Below are positions 53,906-63,017 of a stretch of DNA of 64,000 bases, piece after piece. Numbering within the stretch: the stretch's first letter is position 1; each line of letters begins with the position of its first letter. The notes under the pieces were generated by a model that was not told the origin of the DNA, searched no databases, and saw only the letters and a list, made by a program, of their open reading frames with translations. This stretch comes from Rebecca billardiae RCC1528 (Eukaryota; Haptophyta), in assembly GCA_965240325.2 (NCBI GenBank), contig OZ251236.1, forward strand, positions 1,426,001 through 1,490,000, read 5' to 3'. A program made the position numbers and the translations under genes.

Positions 53906-54535
53906 ATGGCGCCTGCCGCCGAGGGGTGCACACCACGGAAGCTCGGCCTGACGTTCAAGCCGCCGTCGCTGACGGTGGTCTACGCGGCACATGGCACGAC
54001 GAAGCTTCGAAGGCGGAACATCCCCGTGCGTGGCCTGCGCGCGGAGTCGGAGCCGGCCGACGTCGCACGCCGGCTTGCGCAGGCGCATGCGGACTTGCTC
54101 GCACCGGCGCTCGTGCCCACGGCGCAGCTCGAAAAGCTGATGCAGAGATTGGTGAGCAGCGTGGCCGAACGCGCCCTCACGAGCGGGCAGTCGCTTGCAC
54201 CCCAGCGGCAAGTGGCGCCCGCCTCGCAAGGGTCCGCAGCCGTGCCCGCGTGGGGCGGCAGCGGCGCGTCGCCCCCGCCGGCCGCGGTCGCCCCCGACGC
54301 CAACCTGAACGCCCTCGACACCGACGAGCTCAACGCGGTGAAGGCGACAATGGACGTAGCCTTCCGCGCGCGGCAGCTGAAGCCGGGCGACGCTGGATAC
54401 GAGTACGACAAGCGCGTCGACTTCGGCCGCCCGGTCGCGCAGTCCGAGTGGGACGACGAGCTGGAGGACTTCACCTCCTCGGAGGAGGAGGACCTGTTCG
54501 GCAAGAAGGACGATCTCGCCTCGCTGCTCGCGTGA
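53906..54535 (+). CDS. CEP19: CEP19-like centrosomal/basal body protein
   Basis: An intronless 209-residue protein matching CEP19. The N-terminal block KLGLTFKPPSLTVVY...KLRRRNIPVR (12-42) corresponds to the conserved start of the animal protein. LEKLMQRLVSS (75-85) and LNALDTDELNAVKATMD (134-150) followed by YEYDKRVDF (165-173) match the second conserved block. In animals CEP19 sits at the mother centriole or basal body and recruits RABL2 and IFT-B for cilium formation, so this points to a flagellate life stage. The Pro/Ala linker (100-130) and acidic tail (ending DDLASLLA) are lineage-specific. ATG 53906 lies in AGCATGG context. Upstream in-frame codons exist but do not match the family. 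Confidence 0.85.
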   Translation: MAPAAEGCTPRKLGLTFKPPSLTVVYAAHGTTKLRRRNIPVRGLRAESEPADVARRLAQAHADLLAPALVPTAQLEKLMQRLVSSVAERALTSGQSLAPQRQVAPASQGSAAVPAWGGSGASPPPAAVAPDANLNALDTDELNAVKATMDVAFRARQLKPGDAGYEYDKRVDFGRPVAQSEWDDELEDFTSSEEEDLFGKKDDLASLLA

Positions 54536-55071
54536 GCGGCCTCCAGCGCCGAGGCGGGGCGGCGTCCGATGCGCTCACCGCGCTGGTCTGCGCATCCTCG
54601 TCGTCCGAGTAGTGAACGAGTCTCGGTCCGCGTGGGGGGCACGGCGGCGGCAGCTGCGGCCGAGGCTCAGCGCAGCGGAGCCCGAGTCACTCGAGTGCTG
54701 GATCAGAGTGACTCAGACTGCTGAGGGCCGAGAGAGACTGCCGCTGAGGCGGCGCTGAGCTGACTACGACAATATTAGCCAGCGCTCGGCGCCAAACAAA
54801 TTAACCGCTATGTAGGTCTAATTATGACGATCAAGACGGAGCGGCACTGCGGGGCTCGGCGCCTGGCGCAGGGCTCCGCGCCGTCCTCGGCGCCCGGGCC
54901 GGAGCGGCAGAGCTCGGCGCCAGTGCCGGGCGGTCCGTGCGGCCCGGCCCCCGCGCGGGCGCACGACGAGGCGGCCCGTAGTTGACGGCGACGCCGAACG
55001 GTGACTGCGCGCCGTGCACGAATGACGCGCGGCGATACGTAGTGGCTGGTGATGCCGAGCTTGTTAGCAGT
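54536..55071. other. Intergenic, 536 bp
   Basis: Convergent 3' ends (CEP19 and the GRDP-SUMO-like gene). GAGTCACTCGAGTG and GACTCAGACTG repeats lie near 54680-54725. No gene was seen. Confidence 0.4.
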
Positions 55072-55779
55072 TCAGCAACCACGTTGGTTCACCATCACAT
55101 TGATAGTGTCCCCATCTTGCATGTCCAGCGACACCACCGTGTCCCCAGACTGAACTCTGTTCCCATCAAAGAGGAAGTAGAGATGTTCCCTCGTGCTGCC
55201 CCGCGTCTCGCAAAAGGAATCCATTACCTTCCCCAGCGGCGCGGTGCTACGGACCATGTAGGCCGTCGTAGAACCGTCCTCAGAACTCACGTAGATCCGC
55301 ACGCTCGGCGACTCAGGGGCGCTAGCCCCACGCCGACGTTTGCGCGCCACCTGCTCGGCGCGCTCGAAAGCCCAGGCCCAGCCGCTCAGCCCAGCGGCGC
55401 CGTAGAGCCGCGTGAACTCACGCCGCGTCTTCTCGACGCGCGCGCGGCGGATGTCGGCGTCGAGGTCGCCGTCGGCGTCATGGTGGATCATTGCCGACAC
55501 CTTGTCCAGTACACGCGCGCACGCCTCGGCGTACCCGCGCGTATCCAGGATGTGCTCGTGCCAAACCATGTCGACCGCGAGCGGCGGCGAAAGCAGCCGA
55601 GCATCGTGGTCGCCGAGCGAAACCTTGAGCGCCAGGAACTGACGGTACGCGGCGATGGCGACGGGCGCCTCCGCCGCAGTGAAGTGCCCCTTACGCACCA
55701 GCCGGCGCTCGAGTCCGCCAAGGTCGAGCGCCTGCGTCGCCGCATCGGCGCGGGCGCCGTCGGTGATGCCTGTTGCCAT
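55072..55779 (-). CDS. GRDP/DUF1399-like protein with SUMO-like C-terminal domain
   Basis: An intronless 235-residue protein. Residues 30-130 hold a glycine-rich-domain-protein (DUF1399)-type module: YRQFLALKVSL, then PPLAVDMVWHEHILDT (65-80) and EFTRLYG (121-127), characteristic of that family. Residues 160-231 read as a ubiquitin-like fold of the SUMO/Rad60-SLD type (RIYVSSEDGSTTAYMVRS, then LYFLFDGNRVQSGDT and DMQDGDTINVMVNQ). The chain ends NQRGC, with no Gly-Gly, so it should not be processed or conjugated. ATG 55779 is the first ATG in frame; upstream only TTG is available. Head-to-head with the next gene at 137 bp. The function is unknown; the combination suggests SUMO-like docking joined to an unknown module. 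Confidence 0.8.
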   Translation of the reverse strand: MATGITDGARADAATQALDLGGLERRLVRKGHFTAAEAPVAIAAYRQFLALKVSLGDHDARLLSPPLAVDMVWHEHILDTRGYAEACARVLDKVSAMIHHDADGDLDADIRRARVEKTRREFTRLYGAAGLSGWAWAFERAEQVARKRRRGASAPESPSVRIYVSSEDGSTTAYMVRSTAPLGKVMDSFCETRGSTREHLYFLFDGNRVQSGDTVVSLDMQDGDTINVMVNQRGC

Positions 55780-55916
55780 GTGTGCGCTGACGAGCGATCG
55801 GGCGACCAACCGTAAACCGTCGTCGTCGCCCAGAAGAATCCGAGCCGTCAGCCGCGGGATCAGAGGCTGCAGGAGGCCCTGGCGCTGCGGCGGGACACGG
55901 CGCGGCGCGCGCGTGC
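55780..55916. promoter_or_regulatory. 137-bp bidirectional promoter region
   Basis: Separates the start codons of the GRDP-SUMO-like gene and the coiled-coil gene. GC-rich, no TATA box. A stop codon (TAA near 55811) closes the plus frame upstream of 55917. Confidence 0.5.
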
Positions 55917-57325
55917 ATGTACTACTCGCGCGCGATGCGGTACGGGGACGACAACTACCGCCCGTCGGCGCCGCGCTCGCCCGGCTTGCAGCAGCCCGCC
56001 TCGCCGATGTCGCCCCGCTCCGCGCGGCAGACGCTGCTCAAGCAGGCGGCGGTGATCGGCTCGATCGAGACCGACAGCTCACTCGACCAGCTCGAGGACA
56101 ACCTGAGCGTGGAGGAGCTCGCGGAGCGGTTGCGCTGCGAGAAGCTCAAGGCGACGTCGCTCGCCAACCTCTTCCAGGCGTACGAGGCGGAGTGCGACAC
56201 GGTGTGCCGCGGCGCGCGGCCGCGCGCGCAGCGCGTAACCTGCGCATGGCGTGACAGATGGCGCCGCGCCACGCGCCCCTGCCGGGGCTGGGCGGCTCGT
56301 GCCGGCGCGCGCGCGCGCAGGAGATCAAGCGGATCCGCCGCCTGTCCGAGCGCACGATCCAGAACGAGCGCCGGGTCTCCGGCCTCGAGCCGGGCAACGT
56401 GGTGCGTGCGACCGCCACGTTTGCGCTCGAGCCGGAGCTGGAGCGCATCCGCGCCATCGTCTCGGCCGCGGCGGAGAGCGCGCTGGCGGCGCAGGCGGAG
56501 GCGCACGAGGAGGCGCAGCGGCGGATGGTCGAGACGCTCACGCGCCTCGAGGCCTGCGCGCGCAGCCTGGGCGCGCTGCGCGCCGCGGGCGCGCGCGCCG
56601 GTGCGGACGCGGCGGGCGAGGGGGCGGAGTCAGCCGCAGCGGAGGGCGCGGCTCCGGCGGATGCGGCGGCGGCAGAGCTCGAGGTGCGCCGCGCGGGCCG
56701 CGCGCCCTCGCGCGCGCCCTCGCGCGCCGCGAGCCTCCGCGCTCACGCACACCCCCGCGCGCCGCGCCTCGCCGCGCAGGCCCTGCGCGCCGAGCTCGCC
56801 GCCGAGCGCGAGCGCAGCGCCGCGCTCGAGCTGACGTGCGCGCAGCTGATCAAGGGGGCCACGTCCTCCTACCACGCGCCCAAGGGCGGCGCCAAGCGCA
56901 TCGACCAGAGGCTCGAGGCGCAGCCCGCCGTGCACGGCGCGCGGCTCTCGAAGGCCTTCGCCGGCCACCCGTACTCCACCGAGGACACGACGCTGTACAC
57001 GCCCGCGCACACGGCGGGCGCCGCCCAGCCCGCGCAGCCGCAGCGCACGGGCAGCGAGGACGGCGCGCCGGCCGGGGGCGCTCGGGAGGGGGCGGACGCC
57101 ACGCCGGCGGACTCCGTCGACCTTGCGGGCGGGGACGAAGCCGCGCCGCGGCTTGCGCAGGAGGACAGCGGCGGCGAGGAGCGAGCGGCGGAGGCAGGTG
57201 GCGAGGGCGGCGCACAGCCAGCTGACGCCGAGGCTGAGCGCGAGCAGCAGCAGGACGGCTACGAGGGCGGGCGCGCGGCTCAGCACGAGTCTGAGGGCGA
57301 GTCTGACGACGGCGCGCTCATGTGA
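55917..57325 (+). CDS. Coiled-coil protein of unknown function
   Basis: Not recognised. Exons 55917-56201, 56321-56683 and 56780-57325 (introns 119 and 96 bp, both phase 0, GTG...CAG) would give 397 residues. The first splice joins LANLFQAYEAECDT to EIKRIRRLSERTIQNERR. The second is stop-free and a multiple of three, so its removal of an Arg/Ser/Pro stretch is less certain. The N-terminus (MYYSRAMRYGDDNYRPSAPR) is Tyr/Ser-rich. SLDQLEDNLSVEELAERLRC and ELERIRAIVSAAAESALAAQ are helical. A conserved-looking block THHAPKGGAKR-like (SSYHAPKGGAKRIDQRLE) and an acidic Glu/Gln-rich tail follow. There is no signal or TM segment. Confidence 0.68.
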
Positions 57326-57883
57326 GCGGCGCGCGCCCGCGTCCGTGGGCAGCCTCGCGCGCGGGCACGCGGCGTTCGCGCGCGCCGCGCGCGGTGGAGG
57401 CGCAGCAACGGGCGGCACCAGCGGCTCACTCGTCATGCGCAGGGTCGTCGCGCCATTGCGATTTGCGCTCGTCAGCCATATCGCCGTCGCGACCAGCTGC
57501 TGATGCTCGCGCGCGTGACGATGTCGCAGCCTGTCGGGCCGTAGCTAGCCAGAATGATCCGGCCACCCGGTCACTGGTGCTGCTGACGATGACGGACTGC
57601 AAGCAACTGAACTTCAGTGTGAGCGGCTCGGCTGCTGCCGTGACGACGACGCGATCTTGCTGTCGTCGTCAGCGCAGCAGGCGCCAGCCGTCGTGACGCC
57701 GCCGCAGGCGCAGCGGCGCAGCCTGCCGCTGACCGCGCCGGCCGCCCGGCGCCCGGCGGCTCTCGAGTCTCGAGTCTCGTCTAGAATATTTATTACGACA
57801 TGATGCAGCATCATCATCAGCGCGCATATATCATCGTCATCAATCATCATGATCATCATCATATTCTGACTCACTCTGACGCC
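57326..57883. other. Intergenic, 558 bp
   Basis: 3' flank of the coiled-coil gene. From 57790 to 57870 it is dominated by ATCATCAT-type repeats. No gene was seen. Confidence 0.4.
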
Positions 57884-58249
57884 TACCAGGTCGTTCCCCC
57901 TGCACTGGGAATCCGCGGTTTCGCACTATTCAGAGCACGAGGCCGCGGCATAGCAACGCAGATTTATTCTTCCGCTTGCTCTATCAGACCACTTGAACGA
58001 TCTAATCGAGGTTTCCAATTGAAAATGACGAAAGTACATCCATCCATTAGAGAACCCAAATCCCGAGCGCGGCAAAGCCGTGGAACGCAGTAATCAGCCT
58101 CGTCAGCGATAGTCCGCTCACGAAATCGAGGCGCTGGAAATGAGTTCTTCGCGTGCAACCGCGGAGGCGGGAGCCCTCCCGCGGGTGCGGAGCACCGATT
58201 CTGACCCGCCCCCTGCGCCTGCGGCCGGGCGGCGAGTGCGATGCAGCTG

Positions 58250-58997
58250 GCCCGGCGCTGGGGGGCGCGGATGTGCTTGCGGAGCCGGCGTGCGTGGACG
58301 GGCTGTTGCGGGAGAGTATCTGCCGCCCTCCTGCGCCGCGCGACTTGCGCCACGCCTCTTTCGCCTCGGCTCAGGGCAGCGCGCACGCGCGCGCCGCCTC
58401 CGGGGCCAGCCTTCGGCCTGCGCCGCAGCCGACCGCGCGCGCGCCGTGCGCGGCGTGGTCGGGAAGGAACGGGCGCGGCTGCCGGGCGAGATGGCGATAT
58501 CATGTGCGCACGCCATGCCGCCCCGCCACGCCTTGCCGAGCGTGTCGCTGGTCCATTTGCACGCCTCTTCGAGTTGTCACAAATGGTGTGCACGCGGCCT
58601 CGCGGTTGTGACCGCTGGGGGCCGCGCCCGGGCCAGGGCGCTGCGGGCGCGGATGTGCTTGCGGAGCCGGCGTGCGTGGACGGGCTGTTGTGGGAGAGTA
58701 TCTGCCGCCCTCCTGCACCGCGCGACTTGCGCCACGCCTCTTTCGCCTCGGCTCAGGGCAGCGCGCACGCGGCGCGTCGCCTCAAGGCCAGCCTTGCCTG
58801 CGCCGCAGCCGACCGCGTGCGCGCCGTGCGCGGCGTGGTCGGGAAGGAACGGGCACGGCTGCCGGGCGAGATGGCGATATCATGTGCGCACGCCATGCCG
58901 CCCCGCCACGCCTTGCCGAGCGTGTCGCTGGTCCGTTTGCACGCCTCTTCGAGTTGTCACACTATGAATGGTGTGCCACGGCCTCGCGGTCGTGACC
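58250..58997. repeat. Two direct copies of a roughly 365-bp unit
   Basis: 58250-58612 and about 58632-58997 match with an offset of 380-383 bp (landmarks GCGGATGTGCTTGCGGAGCC and GATGGCGATATCATGTGCGC). Small indels distinguish them. Confidence 0.85.
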
Positions 58998-59235
58998 CTT
59001 GCCGGGACGATCATTGAGACACAGAACAGTGCCAAGCGGGCACGCGGGATACTCTTACATGAATGTTCATCACCACGTGGTCGTGTAGAAGTGCTGGGTG
59101 CGACGCTTTCCTCGCGCGGATGCACTTTCATCATCTTCTTCGAGCTCCGAGGTCTGGCTTCAGGCACGACAAGAAATCAGCACTCGTCAACAGCTGTGCG
59201 GATCCGTTATCGTGCCCTTTCGCGGCGCCGCGGGG

Positions 59236-59520
59236 CGGCATGGCGTGCGCACATGATGTCGTCATCTCGCCCGGCAGCACCCCCCGTTCCTTCCCGACCA
59301 CGCCGCGCACGGCGCGCGCGCGGTTGCGGCTGCGGCGCGGGCACGGTGCGGCCCTGGCCTCCGAGGCGGCGCGCGCGTGCGCGCTGCCCTGAGCCGCGGC
59401 GAAAAGAGGCGTGGCGCGAGACGCGCGGCGCAGGAGGGCGCCATATACTCTCCCGCAACAGCCTGTCCACGCAAGCCGGCTCCGCGAGCACATCCGCGCC
59501 CGCAGCGCCGTGCCCCGGGC
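59236..59520. repeat. Inverted third copy of the internal unit
   Basis: The reverse complement resembles the same unit (GGCATGGCGTGCGCACATGATG pairs with GATATCATGTGCGCACGCCATG, with changes), more diverged than the two direct copies. Confidence 0.75.
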
Positions 59521-59814
59521 GCGCCGGCCGCCAACGGCGCTCGGCCGCCTTCGCCTGCCCGCCCTGCCGCCGAGGGCAAAGGTCAAGATTTGGTCGGCCC
59601 TCGCCTGCCGAGCCGCCACCGGCCGGGGGCTCCCTGCACCATCTATCTCATTGCGGCTCAATTTTGGGATTGCGAGACCAGCTCATCGATTGACGCACAT
59701 CCGCACCCGCGAGACCTGAAAATCTTATTCGCGGGTAGCGACGGGTGCGTCCTGCGGCTGTTTTTCTCGTATGTCCAAACCGCGGATTCCCAGTGCAGGG
59801 GGAACGACCTGGTA

Positions 59815-60117
59815 ATCAGCATGATCGATATTCAGGATGATAGATGACGAGCGCATCGTCATCGAATCACGACTGACGCCGAACGGGCGGCAGACTCTCG
59901 AGACGACTACTGAGTCGACGAGTCGACGACGACGTGACGTGTCACGTGACGACGTCGACATCCGGCCTGTCAATCAAGCGCAGTGTCATCCGCCAGCCGC
60001 CAGCCGCCCGGGAGGACCAGAAGAGCGGCATATGCTCCCGGCCGAGAGCCGCCACCGAGTCGGCGCGCATCACGCATACGCCCGCGCCCGGCGCGCCGGG
60101 CCTTCCCCCGGTTGCGC
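59815..60117. other. Intergenic, 303 bp
   Basis: Contains CGACGACGTGACGTGTCACGTGACGACGTCG-like interleaved dyads around 59926-59956. It should hold the ispD 3' UTR. No gene was seen. Confidence 0.4.
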
Positions 60118-60984
60118 TCACATGCCAACCGCGCCCCTTTGGAGGAGGTCTGTGGCGATGACCAGGTCCTCAGGCGTGGTGAGCTTGAGGTTGGTGTACT
60201 CGCCCGCGCTGATCTTGACGGGCTCGCCCAGCGCCTCGACGATCGAGGCGTCGTCGGTCACCTCGAGGCCCTCGGCGCGCACCTTGGCAAAGCCGCGGCG
60301 CAGCGTGTCCACGCGCACCACCTGCGGCGTCTGCACCTCCCACAGCAGCGAGCGCTGCAGCGTGCGCGCCACGAACGCGCCGTCCTTGTCGCCCTCCTTG
60401 ATGGTCGCCTTGCACGGCACCGCCGGGATCGACGCGCCGTGCTCGGCCGCGTCGGCGATGCAGCGCATCACGCACGCCTCCGTGACGAGCGGGCGAGCCG
60501 AGTCGTGCACTGCCACGAGCTCCACGCCCTCCGGTACGAGCGCCAGCCCGTTCGCCACCGAGTCCTGCCGCTCGGCGCCGGGCGCGGCAAAGACGAGCCG
60601 CTCACCGTGCTGCGCGCGCAGCTCGGCCACCAGCTCGTGGTACTGCGCGTCGAGGACGAGGACGACCTTGACGACGCACTCGAGCGAGAGAAACAGCTCG
60701 AGCGAGTGCATCATCACCGGCTTGCCGCACAGGTCGAGCAGCTGCTTGGGCATCGACGCCTTCATGCGCGAGCCGACGCCGCCCGCAAGCACAATGGCCG
60801 CCACGTCGCCCGCGCCCGCCGCCATCATCGGCCCCGCCGCCGACGCGCCGCGGGCGCGCCGAGTCAGCGGAGAGACGCGCGCCACGCCGCGTCGTGCCGG
60901 CGCGAGCGGCGCGGCGTGGCTGCCCGCCACGACCGCCGCGCTCGCGGCGAGAAGCGTGACGACGAGCCGGTAATGAGCCGCCAT
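60118..60984 (-). CDS. ispD: 2-C-methyl-D-erythritol 4-phosphate cytidylyltransferase, plastid-targeted
   Basis: A 288-residue, intronless IspD, which makes CDP-methylerythritol from MEP and CTP in the plastid isoprenoid (MEP) pathway. Motifs are AIVLAGGVGSRMKASMPKQ (63-81; nucleotide-binding loop with the conserved Arg and Lys), APGAERQDSVANGL (135-148), VAVHDSARPLV (158-168), WEVQTPQ (215-221), VTDDASIVE (242-250) and EYTNLKLTTPEDL (262-274, containing the Lys equivalent to bacterial Lys213). The leader MAAHYRLVVTLLAASAAVVAG is a signal peptide followed by a basic, Ala-rich transit-like region to about residue 55, matching import into a complex plastid. It is head-to-head with the Rab gene, 152 bp between starts. 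Confidence 0.96.
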   Translation of the reverse strand: MAAHYRLVVTLLAASAAVVAGSHAAPLAPARRGVARVSPLTRRARGASAAGPMMAAGAGDVAAIVLAGGVGSRMKASMPKQLLDLCGKPVMMHSLELFLSLECVVKVVLVLDAQYHELVAELRAQHGERLVFAAPGAERQDSVANGLALVPEGVELVAVHDSARPLVTEACVMRCIADAAEHGASIPAVPCKATIKEGDKDGAFVARTLQRSLLWEVQTPQVVRVDTLRRGFAKVRAEGLEVTDDASIVEALGEPVKISAGEYTNLKLTTPEDLVIATDLLQRGAVGM

Positions 60985-61136
60985 GCTGCGCGGTTTTCGG
61001 CCCGTCCGGTGCCGGTGTGGTGCTTGCTCAGCGCGTGGCCGGACCAAAGCCCCAGCCGGTCGGAAGTTTCCGGAAGGCGGCGTCCGAAAAACGACCGACC
61101 AGCAGGACGCACAAGACCCTTCCGCCAGCGGACGCG
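60985..61136. promoter_or_regulatory. 152-bp bidirectional promoter region
   Basis: Lies between the ispD and Rab start codons. It contains CCGGTCGGAAGTTTCCGGAAGG, a small dyad (GGAAGTTTCC) around 61064. No TATA box. Confidence 0.5.
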
Positions 61137-61829
61137 ATGCCGTACGACTACTCGTCCAAGTGCGTGCTCGTGGGGGACTCCGCCACGGGCAAATCGTCGC
61201 TACTCCTGGCTTTCACCGACCCGGGCCACTTCAACGCCGCGCACGAGGCGACGATCGGCGTGGAGTTCGCCGCCAAGGTCGTGCCCCTCGGGCCGCACAC
61301 GCTCAAACTGCAGGTGTGGGACACGGCTGGGCAGGAGGCGTTCCGCGCGATCGTGCGCACGTACTACCGCGGGACCGCCGCCGCGCTGCTGGTCTTCGAC
61401 GTCACTCGCCGACACACATTCGACTCGCTCCCCTCGTGGCTGAGCGAGATCCGCGCGCACGCCGACTGCCCCGAGCTCAGCCTGGTGCTGGTGGGCAACA
61501 AGGCGGACCTGTCCGGGCAGCAGCGCGAGGTCTCCTCAGAGGAGGCGCGACTCTTCGCGCAGGCGCATGGCCTCGAGTACGTCGAGACAAGCGCGCGCAC
61601 GGGGGATGGCGTGGATGCCGCCTTCCGCACGGTGGCCGGCGCCGTGCTGCGCAAGACGCTCGACGGCACGCTCGACCCGACCGCGACACGCACGCAAGGG
61701 GTGAGGCTGGGCCACACGGCGGCGGCGCGCGCGCACGCTGAGGGCCTGCGGGTGCGCAATGCGGCCGGTCGAACAGAACGCTCCACGGAGGCGACAGGCA
61801 GTGGGGGCAACTGCTGCCGCGTTTCGTGA
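61137..61829 (+). CDS. Rab-family small GTPase (Rab2/4/14-like)
   Basis: An intronless 230-residue Ras-superfamily GTPase for vesicle traffic. P-loop GDSATGKS (13-20), switch I TIGVEF (39-44), switch II WDTAGQEAFR (61-70), NKAD (121-124) and ETSA (150-153) are all intact, so it should bind and hydrolyse GTP. YYRGTAAALLVFDVTRR is typical of the Rab2/4/14 group, as is the MPYDY start. The C-terminal hypervariable region ends NCCRVS. The last two Cys (226-227) followed by three residues fit a CCXXX geranylgeranylation motif. The exact Rab subclass cannot be fixed without a tree. ATG 61137 gives the family-length N-terminus. Confidence 0.94.
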   Translation: MPYDYSSKCVLVGDSATGKSSLLLAFTDPGHFNAAHEATIGVEFAAKVVPLGPHTLKLQVWDTAGQEAFRAIVRTYYRGTAAALLVFDVTRRHTFDSLPSWLSEIRAHADCPELSLVLVGNKADLSGQQREVSSEEARLFAQAHGLEYVETSARTGDGVDAAFRTVAGAVLRKTLDGTLDPTATRTQGVRLGHTAAARAHAEGLRVRNAAGRTERSTEATGSGGNCCRVS

Positions 61830-62098
61830 TGACGAGACAGCGCGTTTGACAAATGATGGCGCCGTAGACTGTAGTAGTAAATTGAGTGATTGACCGGCAC
61901 TCTCAGCTGTAACCGGCCAGCGCTCACGTTCGGCCATCCACTTGGCACCACTCACTGTCACTGGTCCGTGGCGTCAGGACCAGCAGTCACTATAGTCAGC
62001 AGTATCATCTAGTCGCGTCGTCATCACTATACGTATATATATACATGTGGGGCGCTTCGAGGATGAGCTTAAGTATTGATACATTAACTTAATATATA
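61830..62098. other. Intergenic, AT-rich 3' flank of the Rab gene
   Basis: TA runs near 62030-62042 and 62090-62100 precede the next element. No gene was seen. Confidence 0.4.
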
Positions 62099-62613
62099 TA
62101 CAGGCAATCGCGGGCAATAAGGAGCTGTCACGTTAAGAAACTGGGGCTTGCTATCTGCGGATCTGGCCTAGAAACTGAGGCTAGCGATTGGCTGGTTCGC
62201 TATACGCATAGTCACACTAAGAAACAGGGACTACGTCGTCCCGGCTGACGAGTGGTCCGCCGAGGGGCGAGGCCGAGGCGCAGTCGGCCCGTCGGGGACG
62301 TGGCGCGCGGCCCGACTACGAGTACAGGCCAAGTCCCGACTTCTCCTGATGACTGACTCCTGGCCAGTGCACCGCAGCATCCATGCAACATCATGCCAGA
62401 TTTGCTCCAAAAAGGCCCAACATTTTCGTCGGCCTCGCCGGCCGGGCCTAAAGACTCAGCGGGGGGCTCTGCCCCCCTGCGCCCCCCGCGCCTGCGCGGC
62501 GGGCGGACCTAGCTAAGAAACTGAGACTCCGTAGGCGCTCGGGCTACCGAACGGCTAAGAAACCGAGGCTAGCCGTGAGATCTCTGACTTCTTATTGCCC
62601 GCGATTGCCTGTA
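62099..62613. mobile_element. 515-bp MITE-like element with 23-bp terminal inverted repeats
   Basis: 62099-62121 (TACAGGCAATCGCGGGCAAT and three more) is the reverse complement of 62591-62613, with TA at both edges. The interior has subterminal AAGAAACTG(G/A)GGCT-type repeats and a C/G-run segment like that at 53670-53720. Non-coding; a mariner-type MITE is likely. Confidence 0.75.
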
Positions 62614-62742
62614 CTCAGAGTGTCAGCGTGAGTAGCGGTGACCGGCGGGCGCGAGTCGTACTTGCGCAGGACTCGCAGTCGCAGGGCTCTGGACTGTTGC
62701 TGATGCCGATGACGCATTAATTATCTGATGATAATAAATAAT

Positions 62743-62780
62743 AATATATTTTATAATATATATATATTATAAAATATATT
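62743..62780. repeat. 38-bp AT-only perfect palindrome
   Basis: AATATATTTTATAATATA pairs exactly with the following 20 bases (TA centre). The DNA is extruded easily; it could also act in 3'-end formation. Confidence 0.8.
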
Positions 62781-63017
62781 GACTGCGCGGAATACGACGA
62801 TGATCAGGGCGCCGGCAGGCCGATTCCTGATGATTTAAGCCATATATATCGATAACGCGCCGCGATTAGATGCGCGCTGTTGATATATGTCGCGCATATG
62901 TACCGAGCAGTTGTGCTGCCGCAGTGCGCTGTATCAATGACGAGCCGTTGCTGCGTATGTGCATCAGCGGAAAGTCGCGCTGCTGTTGTCGTTATACGAC
63001 GAACGCACGCTGCTGCG

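Larger units (their letters stand above)
57884..59814. mobile_element. 1.93-kb element with perfect 38-bp terminal inverted repeats, TA-flanked
   Basis: Bases 57884-57921 (TACCAGGTCGTTCCCCCTGC and on) are the exact reverse complement of 59777-59814. With TA at both outer edges, a TA target-site duplication fits a Tc1/mariner-type element. The interior contains two direct and one inverted copy of a 280-360 bp GC-rich unit and no recognisable transposase, so it is probably non-autonomous. Confidence 0.8.
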
